In this document: in pieces, positions 47,353 to 60,023 of the stretch
Layout: each line of letters opens with the position of its first letter
How positions within the stretch are numbered: the stretch's first letter is position 1
NCBI GenBank assembly: GCA_002914845.1
Contig: JXTC01000049.1
Location: 28,878-92,877 of the forward strand
Direction of reading: 5' to 3'
From: Trema orientale
Lineage: Eukaryota > Streptophyta > Magnoliopsida > Rosales > Cannabaceae
Length of the DNA: 64,000 bases
Made by a program: the position numbers and the translations under genes
The notes under the pieces: model-generated
What the model was told of the DNA's origin: nothing
Databases searched by the model: none
What the model saw: only the letters and a program-made list of their open reading frames with translations

Positions 47353-48464
47353 TAGAGATGTCAAATAGGTTGGGCCGTCCATTTGGCACGAGGGCACGAC
47401 ACGAAAGAATCCGTGCCGAGTACGACACAACACGAGGTAGTTTTGGGCTGTGCAAGCACGCATGAGGTGTTGGGCAGTGCCGAGCTCTAATTTTTAGGCA
47501 CTTTGGGTTGGCACGACATGGCATGACATTGGGCGCATGACACAAACATGGCACGACCCAAAAAACACGACTGAAAGTATTTTAAAAAATATTTATTTTT
47601 ACTTTAACAATCTTAAAAATTTAAATGATAAATTCTATTTTATCTACTTAAATGACCAATTTTACATATTAAAAAAACTAATACTAATAATTACTAGTAG
47701 AAAAGACCCAGTGTTAAATAAAAATTGATTCTGAATCTCACACTAAAATGGCCAAATCGACATTAAAAATTTTAAAGATTTGTTGTCTTATAGAACATAT
47801 GCTAATTCACATAATCTGAACAAAAAAAACCACTCCTTACTAAATAAATTTTTGAAAATATACAAATAATAATAGTTTGGGTACATATTAACTTAATTAG
47901 GATGTATTCAAATTATTTGATGAAAAAAATAATATTCCCAACTAAAAACTTTATTATATTATTTATATTTGAAATTTTTTTGTCTTTTTTATTTTTGCTT
48001 ATAAATAAACTCATTTTTTTGTTCTTTATTTCAAAAACAGGTTTGCATTAGAGATTTTTAATTGAATATTTTTTTCTAAATAATTATAGGTATATTACAT
48101 ATCTTTGTTATTGTTTTAAATCAAAATGTAAACTTTTAATTAAATAATTTTTAAAAATTTCATAAAATATTGACTGCTGCAATAATTTAATAGGTAGACC
48201 GAAGTCAGACGCAAAGATACACTAGTACATTGGGCTCACTATACTTGACATGACAAGAGCCTAGCACAAGTACAAGCACAGACATGAGCACAACACGACA
48301 ACACGACACGAGCACGACACGAGATGTGTTTGTGCTTGTGAACCGTTTTGGGCCCAGAGTTTTGAAACTTGGACCACGAGTATAACACGATGTTTTGTTA
48401 GGCCGTACTAAATATGACACGAAACACGAACATGCCTACAAATCACGGCCATACTGGTTCTCTA
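47353..48464. mobile_element. Non-autonomous hAT element (1.1 kb), 8-bp TSD
   Basis: Left end TAGAGATGTCAAATAGGTTG; right end read inward TAGAGAACCAGTATGGCCGT. Flanks CAAATAGT and CAAATAAT agree at 7 of 8. GGCACGA/CACGACACGA-rich segments lie just inside both ends (47370-47570, 48230-48430), a common design of plant hAT MITEs. The AT-rich middle has no transposase. Confidence 0.8.
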
Positions 48465-48889
48465 CAAATAATTGCACTTAAATAAGTTCAAAAAACACAG
48501 CCAAATTGGTGTAAAAAGGAATGAGATGACATTAATGATCAAAAAGAAAAAATGAAAATAAAAAAATAAAGCTGCAGGTGGTGTAGCTATTTCTGATGCG
48601 CGCTATCACCATGAAAGGATGCATTAATGATGTTTTTTTTATTTAATATTTTTTTGAATTTATAATGTTAAATGTTAAACTTGTTTTTTATTATTTTATT
48701 TTCAATAAAGAATACCTGACCCCCTTTTTAATTCCCAGATTTTATGAGTAATTTCTTAGTATAGTTGTGATAGCTACTTTTTTTTTTTTTTGGCCATAAG
48801 CAGTGCCCAAACGCCCTTTCCCATTTCTTGGGTATATATGGTAACTTTCAAGTTTTCGTTTTCGTTTTGTTTTGTTTTTATTAGTTGAT

Positions 48890-50520
48890 TGCCAGTAACT
48901 AGCAAGTTTCACTAACTGAAAATCCCATAGTAACCTCTTTTTTAAAATAAAATAAAATAAAGAATACCTAAATTCTTTCTTTATTTCACGGATACTATAA
49001 GTAATCTAATAGGATGCCCATGGCATTATGATAATAAACTAAGTATATATATGGAATTGCATACCCCTCTCCCTCAAGTTTACAAAGATATCAAAGTAAA
49101 CTAGTTGGATACTTATGATAATATATCTTTCTTTTTTTTATGATTTATTATTTATTTATTTTTGTTTAATTTACCTGGATACTATAAGTAATCTAGTAGG
49201 ATACCTATGGTTATATTCTTAGTTATTTTTTAAAATTTATTTTAGTCTTATTGATAATATTTATCTATATACTATAGGTAACCTGGCATGATACTTATGA
49301 TAACCTCATAGTTTTTTTACAAAAAGAACTACCCAACTCCCCTTCTAATTTATAAAATTTCCATAGCTAACTTGATAGCATACCTACCATAACCCTTCTC
49401 TCTCTCCTATTTTTTTCTCTATTTCTTTTTCCAAATTATCTGGATGTTGTAGATACCAGTGCTAACATTTTTTTTTACTCTAAAACCATAAGTTACCATA
49501 TGGGATATAGGTGCGGATTTTCGTCCTTGAACCGATGCACGTCACGCAAATTCAGATTTGATGTAGATGATTGTCCATAAAAACTTGAATAAAGATATAA
49601 ATGAACTTTTCACAAAATCTCAAGTATTTATTAGTGTAGTATCTGCCAGTTATTCTCAACGAAGAGTTAATATCAAGTATGTGGCAGTTAAGTATTGTAC
49701 TGTATAAGAAAATAGAAAAGATGGGATTATTAAAGAAATGAGCAGTAGGATTTTAGATACTTGTGATGGCTTACTGCTTATGAGAGAAGAATATACTACT
49801 TATGGTGGCTTTATGGTCCTATTGTTGCTAGAGTTATTAGCCATGTGTCCCACTTAATATTGGAATGTGTCTCATCTGCTACTTGTACGGATAAAACATG
49901 GTAGGAAGCCATGTGTTGATTTATGTGCGTTTTGCCCGTAGAAACCAATGGGGGAATATACCTTAAGGAATATATTTTATGGTTGGATGGTGTTTGATGT
50001 CTTTCTATAGTCAGATTGTTTGGCTTGAGCCGTAGTAACTAGATTAATTTATATCGTTTTCACATATTCAGTGTTCTCAACCTACCATAAAATAAACGTG
50101 TCTAACACCTTTAAAGGGATGGATTTATTTTCACTTGATCAGGACATATGCATATGTATCCGATCCCTTTTAGCTAGGGTCGGATTATTGTAGGTCTTGG
50201 CACCAAACAACAAATCATTTGGTATAATATCCTCTTTGCCACATATCATTCTCCAATTGGGTCGGGAAAAATATCCCTAACACATATGATACACTTTTTT
50301 TAATTTTATTTTATTTTTTTGTACAATTATGACGGCCTAACTCTCCATCTAGTATCCCGGATACTATAAGTAACATGGTAAGATACCCATGGACTATGGT
50401 ATCCAAATGTGCAATTACAACCTTTTAATTATGATTTTATTTTAATATTCATGTACCAAAATAGCGAGTTGTATACCATAGTATCTATTCTGCTTACCGA
50501 TTTCTATACTACGAGAATAA
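48890..50520 (+). repeat. Diverged minisatellite, right array
   Basis: The phrase GGATACTATAAGTAA(T/C)(C/A)TAGTAGGATACC(C/T)ATGG recurs near 49000, 49180, 49265 and 50349. It is the reverse complement of the words in the 46250-46930 array, so the two arrays face each other around the hAT element. Between 49500 and 50330 the text is unrelated and shows no gene. Confidence 0.6.
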
Positions 50521-50639
50521 ACTAAAATTTGATTTTTTTTTTTCACTTCAAGTTGTTTCTTTTTTGTTTTAATTTTGTGCTAAAAGTTTTATTAAAAAAA
50601 CCTAATAAAAAATTATTCTAAAAAAATTAATGAGAAAAG

Positions 50640-50900
50640 TAAAAATATTGTATATTTGAACAAGAGAAAGAAAGAAAATATTAAAAATAATAAAAGAATA
50701 GCCAGCAAAAAAAAGTCAAAAATGCCTACAAAAAAAAATAATAAACAGAAAAAGGAATTAAAAATTAGAAGGGTTTAGAAATATTGAATATTTGAACAAG
50801 AGAAAGAAAGCAAAAATAAAAAATAATAAAATAACAACCAGTCAAAAAAATAAAATGAAAAATGCCTACAGAAAAAGGAATTAAAATTAGAAGGGTTTAA
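50640..50900. repeat. ~130-bp direct duplication
   Basis: ATTTGAACAAGAGAAAGAAAG starts both copies (about 50654 and 50790), and AATTAGAAGGGTTTA ends both. Copy 2 has small deletions. Confidence 0.8.
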
Positions 50901-51220
50901 AACTAAAAATTCTCTCCTTTTTTTTGGAATGTTTAGATGAGTTTTTATCAGTTAAAGTCTCAGATAGGGTGATCGATGTTTGAAATCCAACATCCATTGA
51001 TCAATCAATAATCAGTCACTTATCAGGTGACCAATAGATGCCATTGGACCAAATATTCATTGGTCAACCTCAAAGGTGGTTTCTAGAGTCACTTTTTTTT
51101 TTTTTTGGGGATAAATCTAGAATCACCTTCTTATGAGTAAGTAAAATATTCTTATTTTATTTCGCAAAGATTGTACTTTAAAATCTTAAAATTAAATATC
51201 TCAATTCTATTTATTTTAAG

Positions 51221-51524
51221 TAGAGGTGTAAATATGGGCCGGGCCAAATGGGCCAGTCCGCGGCCCACAAATTTGGCCCGGGATCGGCCCGGCCCGGCCC
51301 GGTTGTCATTTTTTTTAAAAAAAAAAAAAAAAAACATTTTTTGTCGTTTTTTGTAATTAATATTAAAAAAAATAATATTTTAATAAAATAGTACCGAACT
51401 TTCTTTTTAGACTTTCAGACCGGACCGGGCCGGCCCACTACTATTCATAATCAGGCCCGGCCCGAATTTCTCTTTTGGCCCGACCGGGCTGGGCCGGGCC
51501 GGATGGCCCATATTTACAGCTCTA
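51221..51524. mobile_element. hAT-type MITE (304 bp)
   Basis: Left end TAGAGGTGTAAATATGGGCC; right end read inward TAGAGCTGTAAATATGGGCC, 19 of 20 identical. GGCCCGGCCCG-rich blocks follow each end, with an A/T-rich centre. This is the widespread plant TAGAGGTGTAAA-GGGCCGGGCC type. The flanking 8-mers do not match, so the TSD is lost. Confidence 0.8.
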
Positions 51525-52595
51525 ACTTTGTCACTAATTTTGAGCGACAAAACGACAAATTTTAATGAATTGCGTAGATCGTGTTTATAGATAAAAGTAA
51601 TACATTTGTCAACTGGAATGCTAAAAAATTGGTGTAATTATAGGGATCAAAACATTAGCCATATGATCGTTAAAAATTTTAGTCCCTCGTCAAAACGTAA
51701 GATGTATCTTACTACATCAACTTTTTTGATTCTGTTTTTTACTTCTTCGGAATAAACTGATACATCTCCAACACTGTCCCCTTGCACACAATCAAAGGCT
51801 GTTCAAGTTCAAAAAAGGCAAACGCCAAAATTCAAATTTTACCAAATCGTTGGAATCTCAATTCAATGTGAAAGCAAAACAGCCAGGACAAGGACTTTTA
51901 TGCGTTGTATTTAATTTGATGTCGTTATTTTCATTTTTGTTATTGTTTTTCTTCGTTTCGATTACATATTAAAATAATTTCGCCACTGTCTTGATGTTCG
52001 AAACAGTTAGTTTCACCACTTACAGATTCAACCTGTCGTTTCACCATTCAGAGTCGGACCACAATTTCACAATCCATTTACAGATTCTACAAGGCAAACC
52101 TTGCAGAATAAAAAAAGCACCGCCTTTAAATTTTCTGGGAATACTCGAGAAAATCATCATCAAAGCACCCAGAAGATATTCTAGAAGTTTCCATGAAAAT
52201 AAAAAGAAAAAAGAAAACAAAAAATAAGTCCAGAATATGCTAAAGTTGTACCATGGAGCAGCCGGCAGCAGCCACTTACAACGGTTGGTCTCAGCCTAGT
52301 CTTAAAACAGCCAGTTGCTCCACTTTTTGTCCATTGCCATAGTAACCAGAGGTTTTGTAATACGACAGTGAATGACACTCATGGACCATACATGAGTTAT
52401 AAGACTCCAAATACCATAGAGGTTTGCTAACCCAACACCAATAACATATACTGAAACTGCAAAACATCACGAATTCAACACAATCACCGAACCAGAGCAC
52501 AAGACACAGAAACAAGTAGTTGTTTACTTCACAATTTAATTTTCAACATCACTCAAAAGGCCCCAAATCCAAGAATCACATATAAAGACTGTGGT
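51525..52595. other. Region 3' of the PIA gene
   Basis: No separate gene. The part next to 52596 should contain the PIA 3' UTR (minus strand). Small ORFs here are not supported. Confidence 0.4.
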
Positions 52596-54229
52596 TTAGC
52601 TTTCAGAGCTGTAAGAAGTCTCCCCAGAAGATGAGCTTTCTTGTTGAAGACGTTCCAACTCCTCATAAGCCCACTCAAGGCCAGGACAATAATGGAGCGG
52701 GGGGTTGAACCTGCAATCATTGATGTCAGGCGGCAAGAACGCCCCATTCTCAACCAGAAACTTTACGGCTTCTCTCCTCCGTTCTTTGGCTGCATTGTGA
52801 AGTGGAGTCCCTGATTCGACATTGAGAGAACAATAAATATAAGTTACAAGCTTTTGTATCTTATTAAACAGAACAAAAAATAAAAAAGGGGGAAACGAGA
52901 GAAAAAGAAAATTATTGAAGACACTCACAACCACAGGCACCCTTAGTTCTAGCATCAATATTGGCGCCACGCTCAAGTAGTTCATCCATCACTATAAGGT
53001 GACCGCCCTCAGCAGCAAGGTGGAGGGGGGTTACCCCTTGCGATTTAGGGCCCCAAGCAGGCACATTCACATCCATTCCATCATCAAGAAGACGCTTCAC
53101 CTGTCCAAAAAACAATTGTACAAATTAATCTTAGCAACAGGAATGAACATGTTCAGCAGAGACGACCATCATAGCTCATGTCGGGGAATAAATTATATTA
53201 ACTTTTCTCCTAAAGTGATAAGTTAGTTGAAAAAATCAAGCTGGTGTTACTCTAGCATCTACCATGAGGATTAACATGCTAAACTCAAGGCATTACTCAC
53301 CAAGTACATCATAAGGACAATGAGTAAACAGATATTGATACAGAATATTCATCATTCATGGACTACCAACTCCTGTAATTGATGAGATAAAAAGAATTCT
53401 TGATAAAATTTAGATCAAATATTGAGACGAAAAAGTCCAACCCTCAACTCCTCCTCTAGGAAACTAAGAAAGTTAACTGGTCCAAAAAGTTCGTAAGACA
53501 AACTTATTAAAACTTTAAACTAGAAAAATATGTATAAAGGGAGGCAAGTAAAAGATAATTATGATAACTACCTATGACTTCCCGAGTAAAAAGAGAAACT
53601 AACGAAGTTAGGACTACAACATAGCTATGACAATCTAGTATGGAGAATTCCTGACATCCCAACTAAAAGACGATATCAATACAACACTCAACTCTGATAG
53701 TGGCCCATAACCATGATAGCAGCGTTACTATTCTCTAAAATTTTCTACAGTAATCTCTTCAAAGTTCCATATGGAACTTTCCTCAGTAGCATCTCCTGTA
53801 GAACTAATACATACATAACACAGAAAACATCTACCACCTCCATCAGTCTAAATAAAATTTCAAAGAAGATTCCACTAATTATGCTCTCCCCAAAATTCAG
53901 CAAAATTTGATACAATTACACATCTAACATACTACTCACATGTTTTCCGAACTCAACCGTTACAACTAAAGAGTACTATACAAAACAAAGTAGCTTAGTA
54001 CCAAACCCACATAAAGAAAGCCAACATACCCAGATATCCGTATCGAAAGCTCAAATTTACACAAGAAGAAGAAAGGGATAGCCCCCCTTACCTGTTTGAT
54101 ATCCCCTTTTCGAGCACCAATATGGAGTAGAGTCCAACCTCTATCATCCCTACCGACCCCAGATCTAAAGGAGCGCCTTCTAGACAAATTTCGACGCAAG
54201 GCGCCATCCTGGTCTTGCACTTCAAGCAT
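52596..54229 (-). CDS. PIA2: Phytochrome-interacting ankyrin-repeat protein (PIA-type), 3 exons
   Basis: Minus-strand exons: 54229-54092, 53100-52929, 52810-52596; GT-AG introns of 991 and 118 bp, 174 aa, the usual size of the family. The second junction rebuilds Trp104 (GACG-W-TPLH). Three ankyrin repeats: about 30-63 (GWTLLHIGARKGDIKQVKRL), 68-100 (GVTPLHLAAEGGHLIVMDEL) and 104-133 (TPLHNAAKERRREAVKFLVE). Then comes the conserved DINDCRFNPPLHYCPGLEWA block and a Ser-rich tail ending SYSSES. The LRRNLSRRRSFRSG N-terminus is diagnostic for Arabidopsis PIA1/PIA2. Known role: PIAs bind phytochrome and affect light-induced anthocyanin. The start is the only in-frame ATG; the frame stays open upstream for 36 codons without another ATG. 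PIA1 versus PIA2 orthology is not resolved. Confidence 0.9.
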
Positions 54230-54596
54230 AGTAACAATTCTTTTGCGTATTTCTTTTGCTTGTGTTGATTTTCTACGAATACTGAGATTTGGCGATTGCG
54301 AAAAACGGAGTTCAAGATTCAATCTCAAACGGGGCAATGAAATCCCAAGAAGGGTTGATCAAATCTTCAGAGAAAGAAGGAAAAAGAAAAAGAAAAGACC
54401 AATTTTCCGGGAGAGTTTCACAACCTTGAAACAAAATCTCTAGTCGAAAAGGAAAACGGGGAGAAAATTAGCGAGAGTGATTGGCGATGCAGTAGTTAGA
54501 AGACAAAGGATTGAGACCAGGACCGAAGACACGGAGGTTCTGGAGAAAGATCATGACAGAGATGACCAACGAAGACGAGATTTCGACCATAATTGA

Positions 54597-54617
54597 AAAC
54601 CCTAATTTTGCTATATA
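54597..54617 (-). promoter_or_regulatory. Candidate PIA promoter: telo box and TATA
   Basis: TATATA at 54612-54617 (TATATAGC on the minus strand) with AAACCCTAA (telo box) at 54597-54605. A second AACCCTAACC lies at about 54745. Telo boxes are common near start sites of plant housekeeping genes; the exact transcription start is inferred. Confidence 0.45.
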
Positions 54618-54783
54618 ATGGAATTGGGATCGGGATTTGAGAGCGGATCGAACAAGGGATTTTAGAGAAATCCTGGTTCCATTCGGAGAGAATTTGGCGG
54701 GAACATAAAAGAGGAATTATTGCTCACGGGAAACCTATCCAACCAAACCCTAACCAAAAAAAAATCCCAATTCGAAGAGAACC

Positions 54784-54784
<1 letters not shown>

Positions 54785-54822
<38 letters not shown>
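54785..54822. repeat. GA microsatellite upstream of PIA
   Basis: About 19 GA units, CT on the gene's strand, roughly 560-590 bases upstream of the start codon. Confidence 0.9.
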
Positions 54823-54825
<3 letters not shown>

Positions 54826-55127
54826 TCGGTTGTTTTCGCGTGGGAGAGATTTTCGTTTATTGTGTTTCCTTTTTTATGTATTATACCTGGAGGACTTTCC
54901 AATTTTTATTATTTCATTTATTTTAGGGAGAATTGCAAATAAACCCCTGTAGTTCAGATTTGTTTTTCAGAGATCCACTACTATTTATCAAAATTGCAAA
55001 ATTGAACCCTTAGATTTCAAATTTCTTGGAATGAGGAAATTGCGACCAAACTACTTTTTCTTAGTCAAAATTTACACTTATGTATTCGGTCTTTGTAGCA
55101 AAAAAAAACGAATATATATATATATAC

Positions 55128-56192
55128 GGGAGATTCTAGTGTAAGAGGGGTCAAATCCCTCCTAGCCATAGGAGGATTATCTGAGCCATTTGATTTAATC
55201 CAATGATTGTAAAACTAATAGTAATTACACCTTAGAACACTAAAATATGCCCACTACCATTGTATACTTTTTCCTTTTCTTTCTAATTTTCTTTTTTCCT
55301 TTCCCCCCACGACCTGAAGCTTTTTCCAGTGAACACTGCTACTCTATCTCTCTCATTCTTCTTTTCTCTATAATACTAGACGTTTATCTCACCGAATTTT
55401 CATCCATCTCTTAGTTGGGCTCAAAAAATAATAAAATAAGAAACAAAACAAAAAACTCGAAAATGAAGAAAATAGGAATAAGAATGCCTTGCTTTGCTTC
55501 TCCTATTACCGATCTGGGACTAGAAGGACAAAAGCACGAATCATGATTCCATCATAAATAATATTTCTATTTCAATATGATAATTTTTTGTTTACCATTT
55601 GGAGATATTCTGATTTGGGCATAGATACAATGGATAGCAAAATCCAAAATTTTCCATTATGGGCTCCACTTACTTCTCAAATGAGGGAAATCTTAAAGGC
55701 AAATTTCTTAGGCCAGGACCAGTTAATTCTTGTTTAATGTAATTCCATGAGTCAAAAAAAGTATACAGATAATTGTAATTATTTTCAAAATTGGATTACG
55801 AAATATTTCAACGCTAAAATGCGATGTTTGTTTCCAGTGTTATATGGGAAATTTTTAGTAGTGTTGTTGATGAGGTTTTGATTGTAGAGGATAATAGTTT
55901 AGTCGAAGATTTTATTTGCCTTTATTTCGAAGGATTTCTTTTTCTTTTTCCTTTTTCGACAATGGTAGTTTACTCCATATTTGAAGAGTCATATAGAGTT
56001 TGTAAGAGAAAATAAAAAAATATGGAGAGGTGGATTAGAGAAAGATGAGATGTTTCTCTCTCTTGAGATTAACATCAAAGTAGGTAGAGTCCGTAACAAA
56101 TATTGTGGACCTTAATTTTTAACCAATAAAATTAATTAGAATAGTCCTCCTACGGTAGGAGGGATTTTGCCTCTCCTATACTAGAATTCCCC
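55128..56192. mobile_element. TIR element (~1.06 kb) with subterminal hairpins
   Basis: Left end GGGAGATTCTAGTGTAAGAG; right end read inward GGGGAATTCTAGTATAGGAG. Both continue into AAATCCCTCCTA, and then each arm holds a small palindrome (CCTCCTAgccaTAGGAGG, CCTCCTAcggTAGGAGG). TATATATATAC flanks both sides (up to 11 bp, in TA-rich DNA). There is no transposase; a 63-codon ORF inside is unsupported. Confidence 0.75.
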
Positions 56193-56718
56193 TATATATA
56201 TACATGTTTTACCATGTATATATGGTTTGAAGCAGTTTTAGTCTTTAACATAGATTTGATTTTAGATCCAAGCCTTGATATTGGATGGAATTCAAATCTT
56301 ATAAATTCGGGATGATTGTTCTTATATCTAGAGTTTTCTACAATGTTTAACCAAAAAAAAAAAAAAGAGTTTGCCACAATTTTTTATTTTTATTTTCAGC
56401 TTTTTCAGTTTGGGTTTTTATTTTGAATGAATAAATATTTGGACGTATCGCCGTAAAAAAAATTGGAAATATAAGTTTTAATTTCGCTTAAAAATAAGAA
56501 CTTTCATCGCAATTTTCTCTTTTTAGAATATCTATCCATGCCAACGACAAATTACTAAAAAGAAAAAGAAAAAGAAAAAAAAAAAGTTGTCATATTTGCT
56601 TCCAATTTAGGAAAAACGTTGCCCTAAATTCTTTATGACCCCAACCTTTGTCATACCTTTCCCAAGGGCAAAACATAATTGACTTTATCTTATTTTGTCC
56701 AAAATGTTACCCTCAACA
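56193..56718. other. Intergenic DNA, no gene
   Basis: Nothing recognisable; low-complexity A/T with a 15-A run near 56353 and an AAAAAG repeat near 56560-56585. Confidence 0.4.
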
Positions 56719-56912
56719 AGAGGAATACTAGCAGCACTCTCTTTTATACTCTCTTTTGTACTCTCTCAGTCTCACTGCTTGACACGTAGATTCCACTATA
56801 GTTTATTATATTATTAAAATATTAAATTGGATAGTAGAATCTATATATCAAACTGTGAGACTAGAAAGTGTAAAATAGAGTGAGAAAAAGAGTGTATTCA
56901 GCATTCTTCTTA
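56719..56912. mobile_element. Foldback MITE (194 bp)
   Basis: The two arms, ~80 bp each, are imperfect inverted copies: TCAGTCTCACTGCTTGACAC on the left against TAGTCTCACAGTTTGATATA read inward on the right, both leading to GATTC(C/T)ACTAT. CAACA flanks both sides (56714-56718, 56913-56917), a possible 5-bp duplication. Confidence 0.65.
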
Positions 56913-57289
56913 CAACAATGCTCCATTTAAATTTATTTATACGTTTAGCCTTATGTGATGCTTTAATATTGGTAGTTTCTTAATTAGGAAATTCAAATTA
57001 AAGTAGTTTATTAGTATTTTTTCGCATACCATTGACTTAATTTCGAAGTAATGAGAGGACTATATATAAGTGTTGTGAAAATTTATAAATATATGTAGAC
57101 TAGTGGAAGGTAGTGCTCATTTAATTAATTAGTGCTATTAAACTGTCCATTTAGGATATATAGAAGAATAATAAAATATATACATGGAAATTTTTTATTT
57201 TCGATTGGTATAAATATTTTTTTTATACTAATAACCATTGTTAATCTCGGCATCAATAATATTTAGTTAAAAATGTCGGCAAATTAAAC

Positions 57290-58300
57290 GAATACCATTA
57301 CATAATATTCAGAAGTATTAAGATTATGAAGCAAATAATTACACAATTTGTTTTTAATATTAACTCATAAGGAAGAATTCCATTTGGTATTTGAGTATTT
57401 AAGAAGTCTTCTTGAAAATATTGTTCAATTCTATCGAAGGTTTCATTAAAGCTATAATATTTAAGAGAATATTTGGGAAATTGTTCAATTAATAATTTAT
57501 TTATTTCATCAACATAATTACTTTTCGGTGTTAATACAGCTCTATTAATCATCAAAGATAAATTATTAACGTAATTATCATTGTTCGGAAATATAGTTTT
57601 TGTTAGCTTTTGAAGTGACAAAATATTATCTTCATATAGTATTATCATATTAGGTAGCAATCTAAAATCATCGTCTTAAAAATTTACTTCCAAACCATCA
57701 CTTATACGCAATAAAAATTCAAAAAATGTAGGATCATTATTAGCTCGTATGTATTGAACTAATTTATTTTAAGGAATGATGGCCATAAATAAGATTTAGC
57801 TAAATGTGCATACATTAATTCTTCTTTTCTATTGCGTGGAATAACTTGAAGAACTTGACGAAAATCTCCTCCAAATATGATAAGTTTGCTAGCAAAAGAT
57901 AAAGTGAACTCATTTATATCTTTCAACATATTATCTAAGGTTTTAATTGTACGTTTATTTATCATTGGAGCTTCATTCTATATAATATTTTTTGTTACTT
58001 TTAATATTCGAGCTAACCTTTGATTGTTTGCTAATGTTGCATGATATATTTTCTATTTGAAGTAGAAATTTGAATCTTGAATGAGCAACTCTACTGTCAG
58101 GTAATATAACATCAACAACTCCAAAAAAAGCCACAGTTAAAGCTATCAGAATTTTAGATCTAACGGCCGCAAATAAAGCATTATACAAGTATATTTTATC
58201 TATACCTCCTGGTCCATCAATGAAGAAAGCACCTACTTCACCTACAAAAACAGATGACTTAATTGTTGCAATGCTTTAGTTTTTATATCAAATGAATTCA
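57290..58300 (-). pseudogene. Helitron PIF1-type helicase fragment
   Basis: Minus-strand pieces in family order: FFIDGPGGIDKIYLYNALFA (Walker A region, GPGGTGKT decayed to GPGGIDKI; about 58240-58170), DSRVAHSRFKFLLQIENISC, KLIIFGGDFRQVLQVIPRNR (about 57890-57820), INRAVLTPKSNYVDEINKLL (about 57555-57495) and the end of the ELILKTNC block. Frame breaks and stops separate them. The Rep domain upstream and the C-terminal motifs are absent, so this is a truncated copy and not a cellular PIF1 gene. Helitron termini were not found. Confidence 0.85.
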
Positions 58301-59060
58301 TGTTTAATTGAAAATAATCTTCAAATATTACATTTCTAAACTGTTCCCATAACGCTCTTAGATTGTCTGGTTCACAGTGTATTAACAATATTACAAATAA
58401 ATGATGAAACATATATGATAATTATGACAGCAGTCGTCAATTATCGCTATCACAATTAAAATTTATATTCCTCCTATTCACTAATCTAGCATAGCTTATA
58501 AAATCTAAAATTACCTAGTATAATGGTAAGAATGGTCGATCCCACGAGGAACTGATCTCAATGCTAAGCTATCAATTCTATTATTTTTATGAGTTTTTTT
58601 TTTTATAACAATGAATTAAAACTAACAAAACTGAAAACAAGTAAAATAACGAAAGTAATAAAATAAAACAGGTCAAAGGATCATTCTCTAACTCTAAACA
58701 ATCATATTAGTTTAATTACCAAACCTTATAATTGATTACTTATCAAAATTACTAACTATAGATAATACACAGGTTCGTTCTATCCAAATCGTTCTTTAGA
58801 TTGTTGCTAGGTAAAACAAACTCTCCACCTAGTCCCTTCTCACTTAAACAACCTAGAACAAGCTCTTTGGATGTAATCTAATTGAAACATTAAGCAAAAA
58901 AAGATAGGTTGATTCTAGATAACAACCACACGAGTTCGGATTATCTTTAACTTAGAGTATGCATGTTCTTCATCATATTCAATCAACCACTTAACATGAA
59001 TTCAATTAACTATAATTTGTTACTAGTAATGAGAAATTAATTGAACCTTTTATTGAAAAA
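58301..59060. other. Retroelement-like non-coding stretch
   Basis: GGTCGATCCCACGAGGAACTG near 58532 and the ~300 bases after it resemble a phrase at about 63760-63800 (ATATCGTTCCCACAGAGA). Both look like parts of the same dispersed plant repeat, but I cannot name its class. No ORF. Confidence 0.35.
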
Positions 59061-59064
59061 TTAT

Positions 59065-59445
59065 TATACTAAAAACAAATATATCATTGGGCTAAATATA
59101 GGAGATTAAAACTTTATATATACCTCAACATTGAAAGAGATTTTGTTAGGCCATCCAAAAAAGAAAAAAAAAGAAAGGACTTTTGTTACATTAGGTTAAG
59201 TCTATGATTAAAAGGAAAAACTGCTTTATTAACTAATTGGATAAATAAGTTTTCATACATTGAATTATTATATACTACTAAAAACTAATATATCATTGGG
59301 CCAGATTGAAACTTTATACTTCAACATTGAAAGAGATTTTGTTAAGCCATCCCAAAAGAAGAAATAAAAAAGGAAAGGAATTTTGTTACATCAGGTTAAG
59401 TCTATGATTAAAAGGAAAAACTATTTTATTAACTGACTATGTAAT
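59065..59445. repeat. ~209-bp tandem duplication
   Basis: ATATCATTGGGC starts copies at about 59081 and 59290; both continue through CAACATTGAAAGAGATTTTG and GGTTAAGTCTATGATTAAAA. The copies are about 90% alike. Confidence 0.8.
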
Positions 59446-60023
59446 TAAGTGTTCCGGGGGTGCTTTTATGTGATTGGATTAGGGAGAAATTAATTAAGTA
59501 CAAGAATACTTAATTAATGATAAGCAAGATAATGATAGAAAAATGAAGAAAATGACGTGAAAAATTGTAACGATACAATTCCACGTGTCAGAAAATTATT
59601 AGTATTTTTGATAGCTCAACCTGCAAGTGAACAGGTGTGGGTGGTTTTAATGACCATCACCACGTGTTAGATAGCTAGTGTTTCTGACGTAGGTGATACC
59701 AGCCATATGGTCAGGAACAAATAAAAAGATGGTTATTTTTTCTGACACAGGTAATTCCAGCCATTCGGTCAGAAATAAAAGAAAGTAAAAGTGTTGAATT
59801 TAACATGAACGGTTGTAAATAATGGTCGTATACGCTACAACTCAGCTTGCTAAACAACTCAGAATCACGGGTCGGCAAGTATTTAAAGTGCAGAATTTAA
59901 ATGTTAGCACAATATATATAGTTAGCACCCTGTAAATATTTGGAACAATAAAAAAAAATAATAATAGGGTTAGTAGCTCAATATTCCCAAAACCTATATA
60001 CATAATAATAATAATAATAATAA
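59446..60023. other. Intergenic with CACGTG-containing repeat phrases
   Basis: CCACGTG occurs at about 59581 and 59661. A ~70-bp phrase (TTCTGACG..CAGCCAT..GGTCAG) occurs twice around 59683-59785. No coding sequence. Confidence 0.45.

Noticed and set aside
54230-54337. N-terminal extension of the PIA protein
   Set aside because: The frame is open but begins at a TTG codon, and the family N-terminus starts just before LRRNLSRRR.
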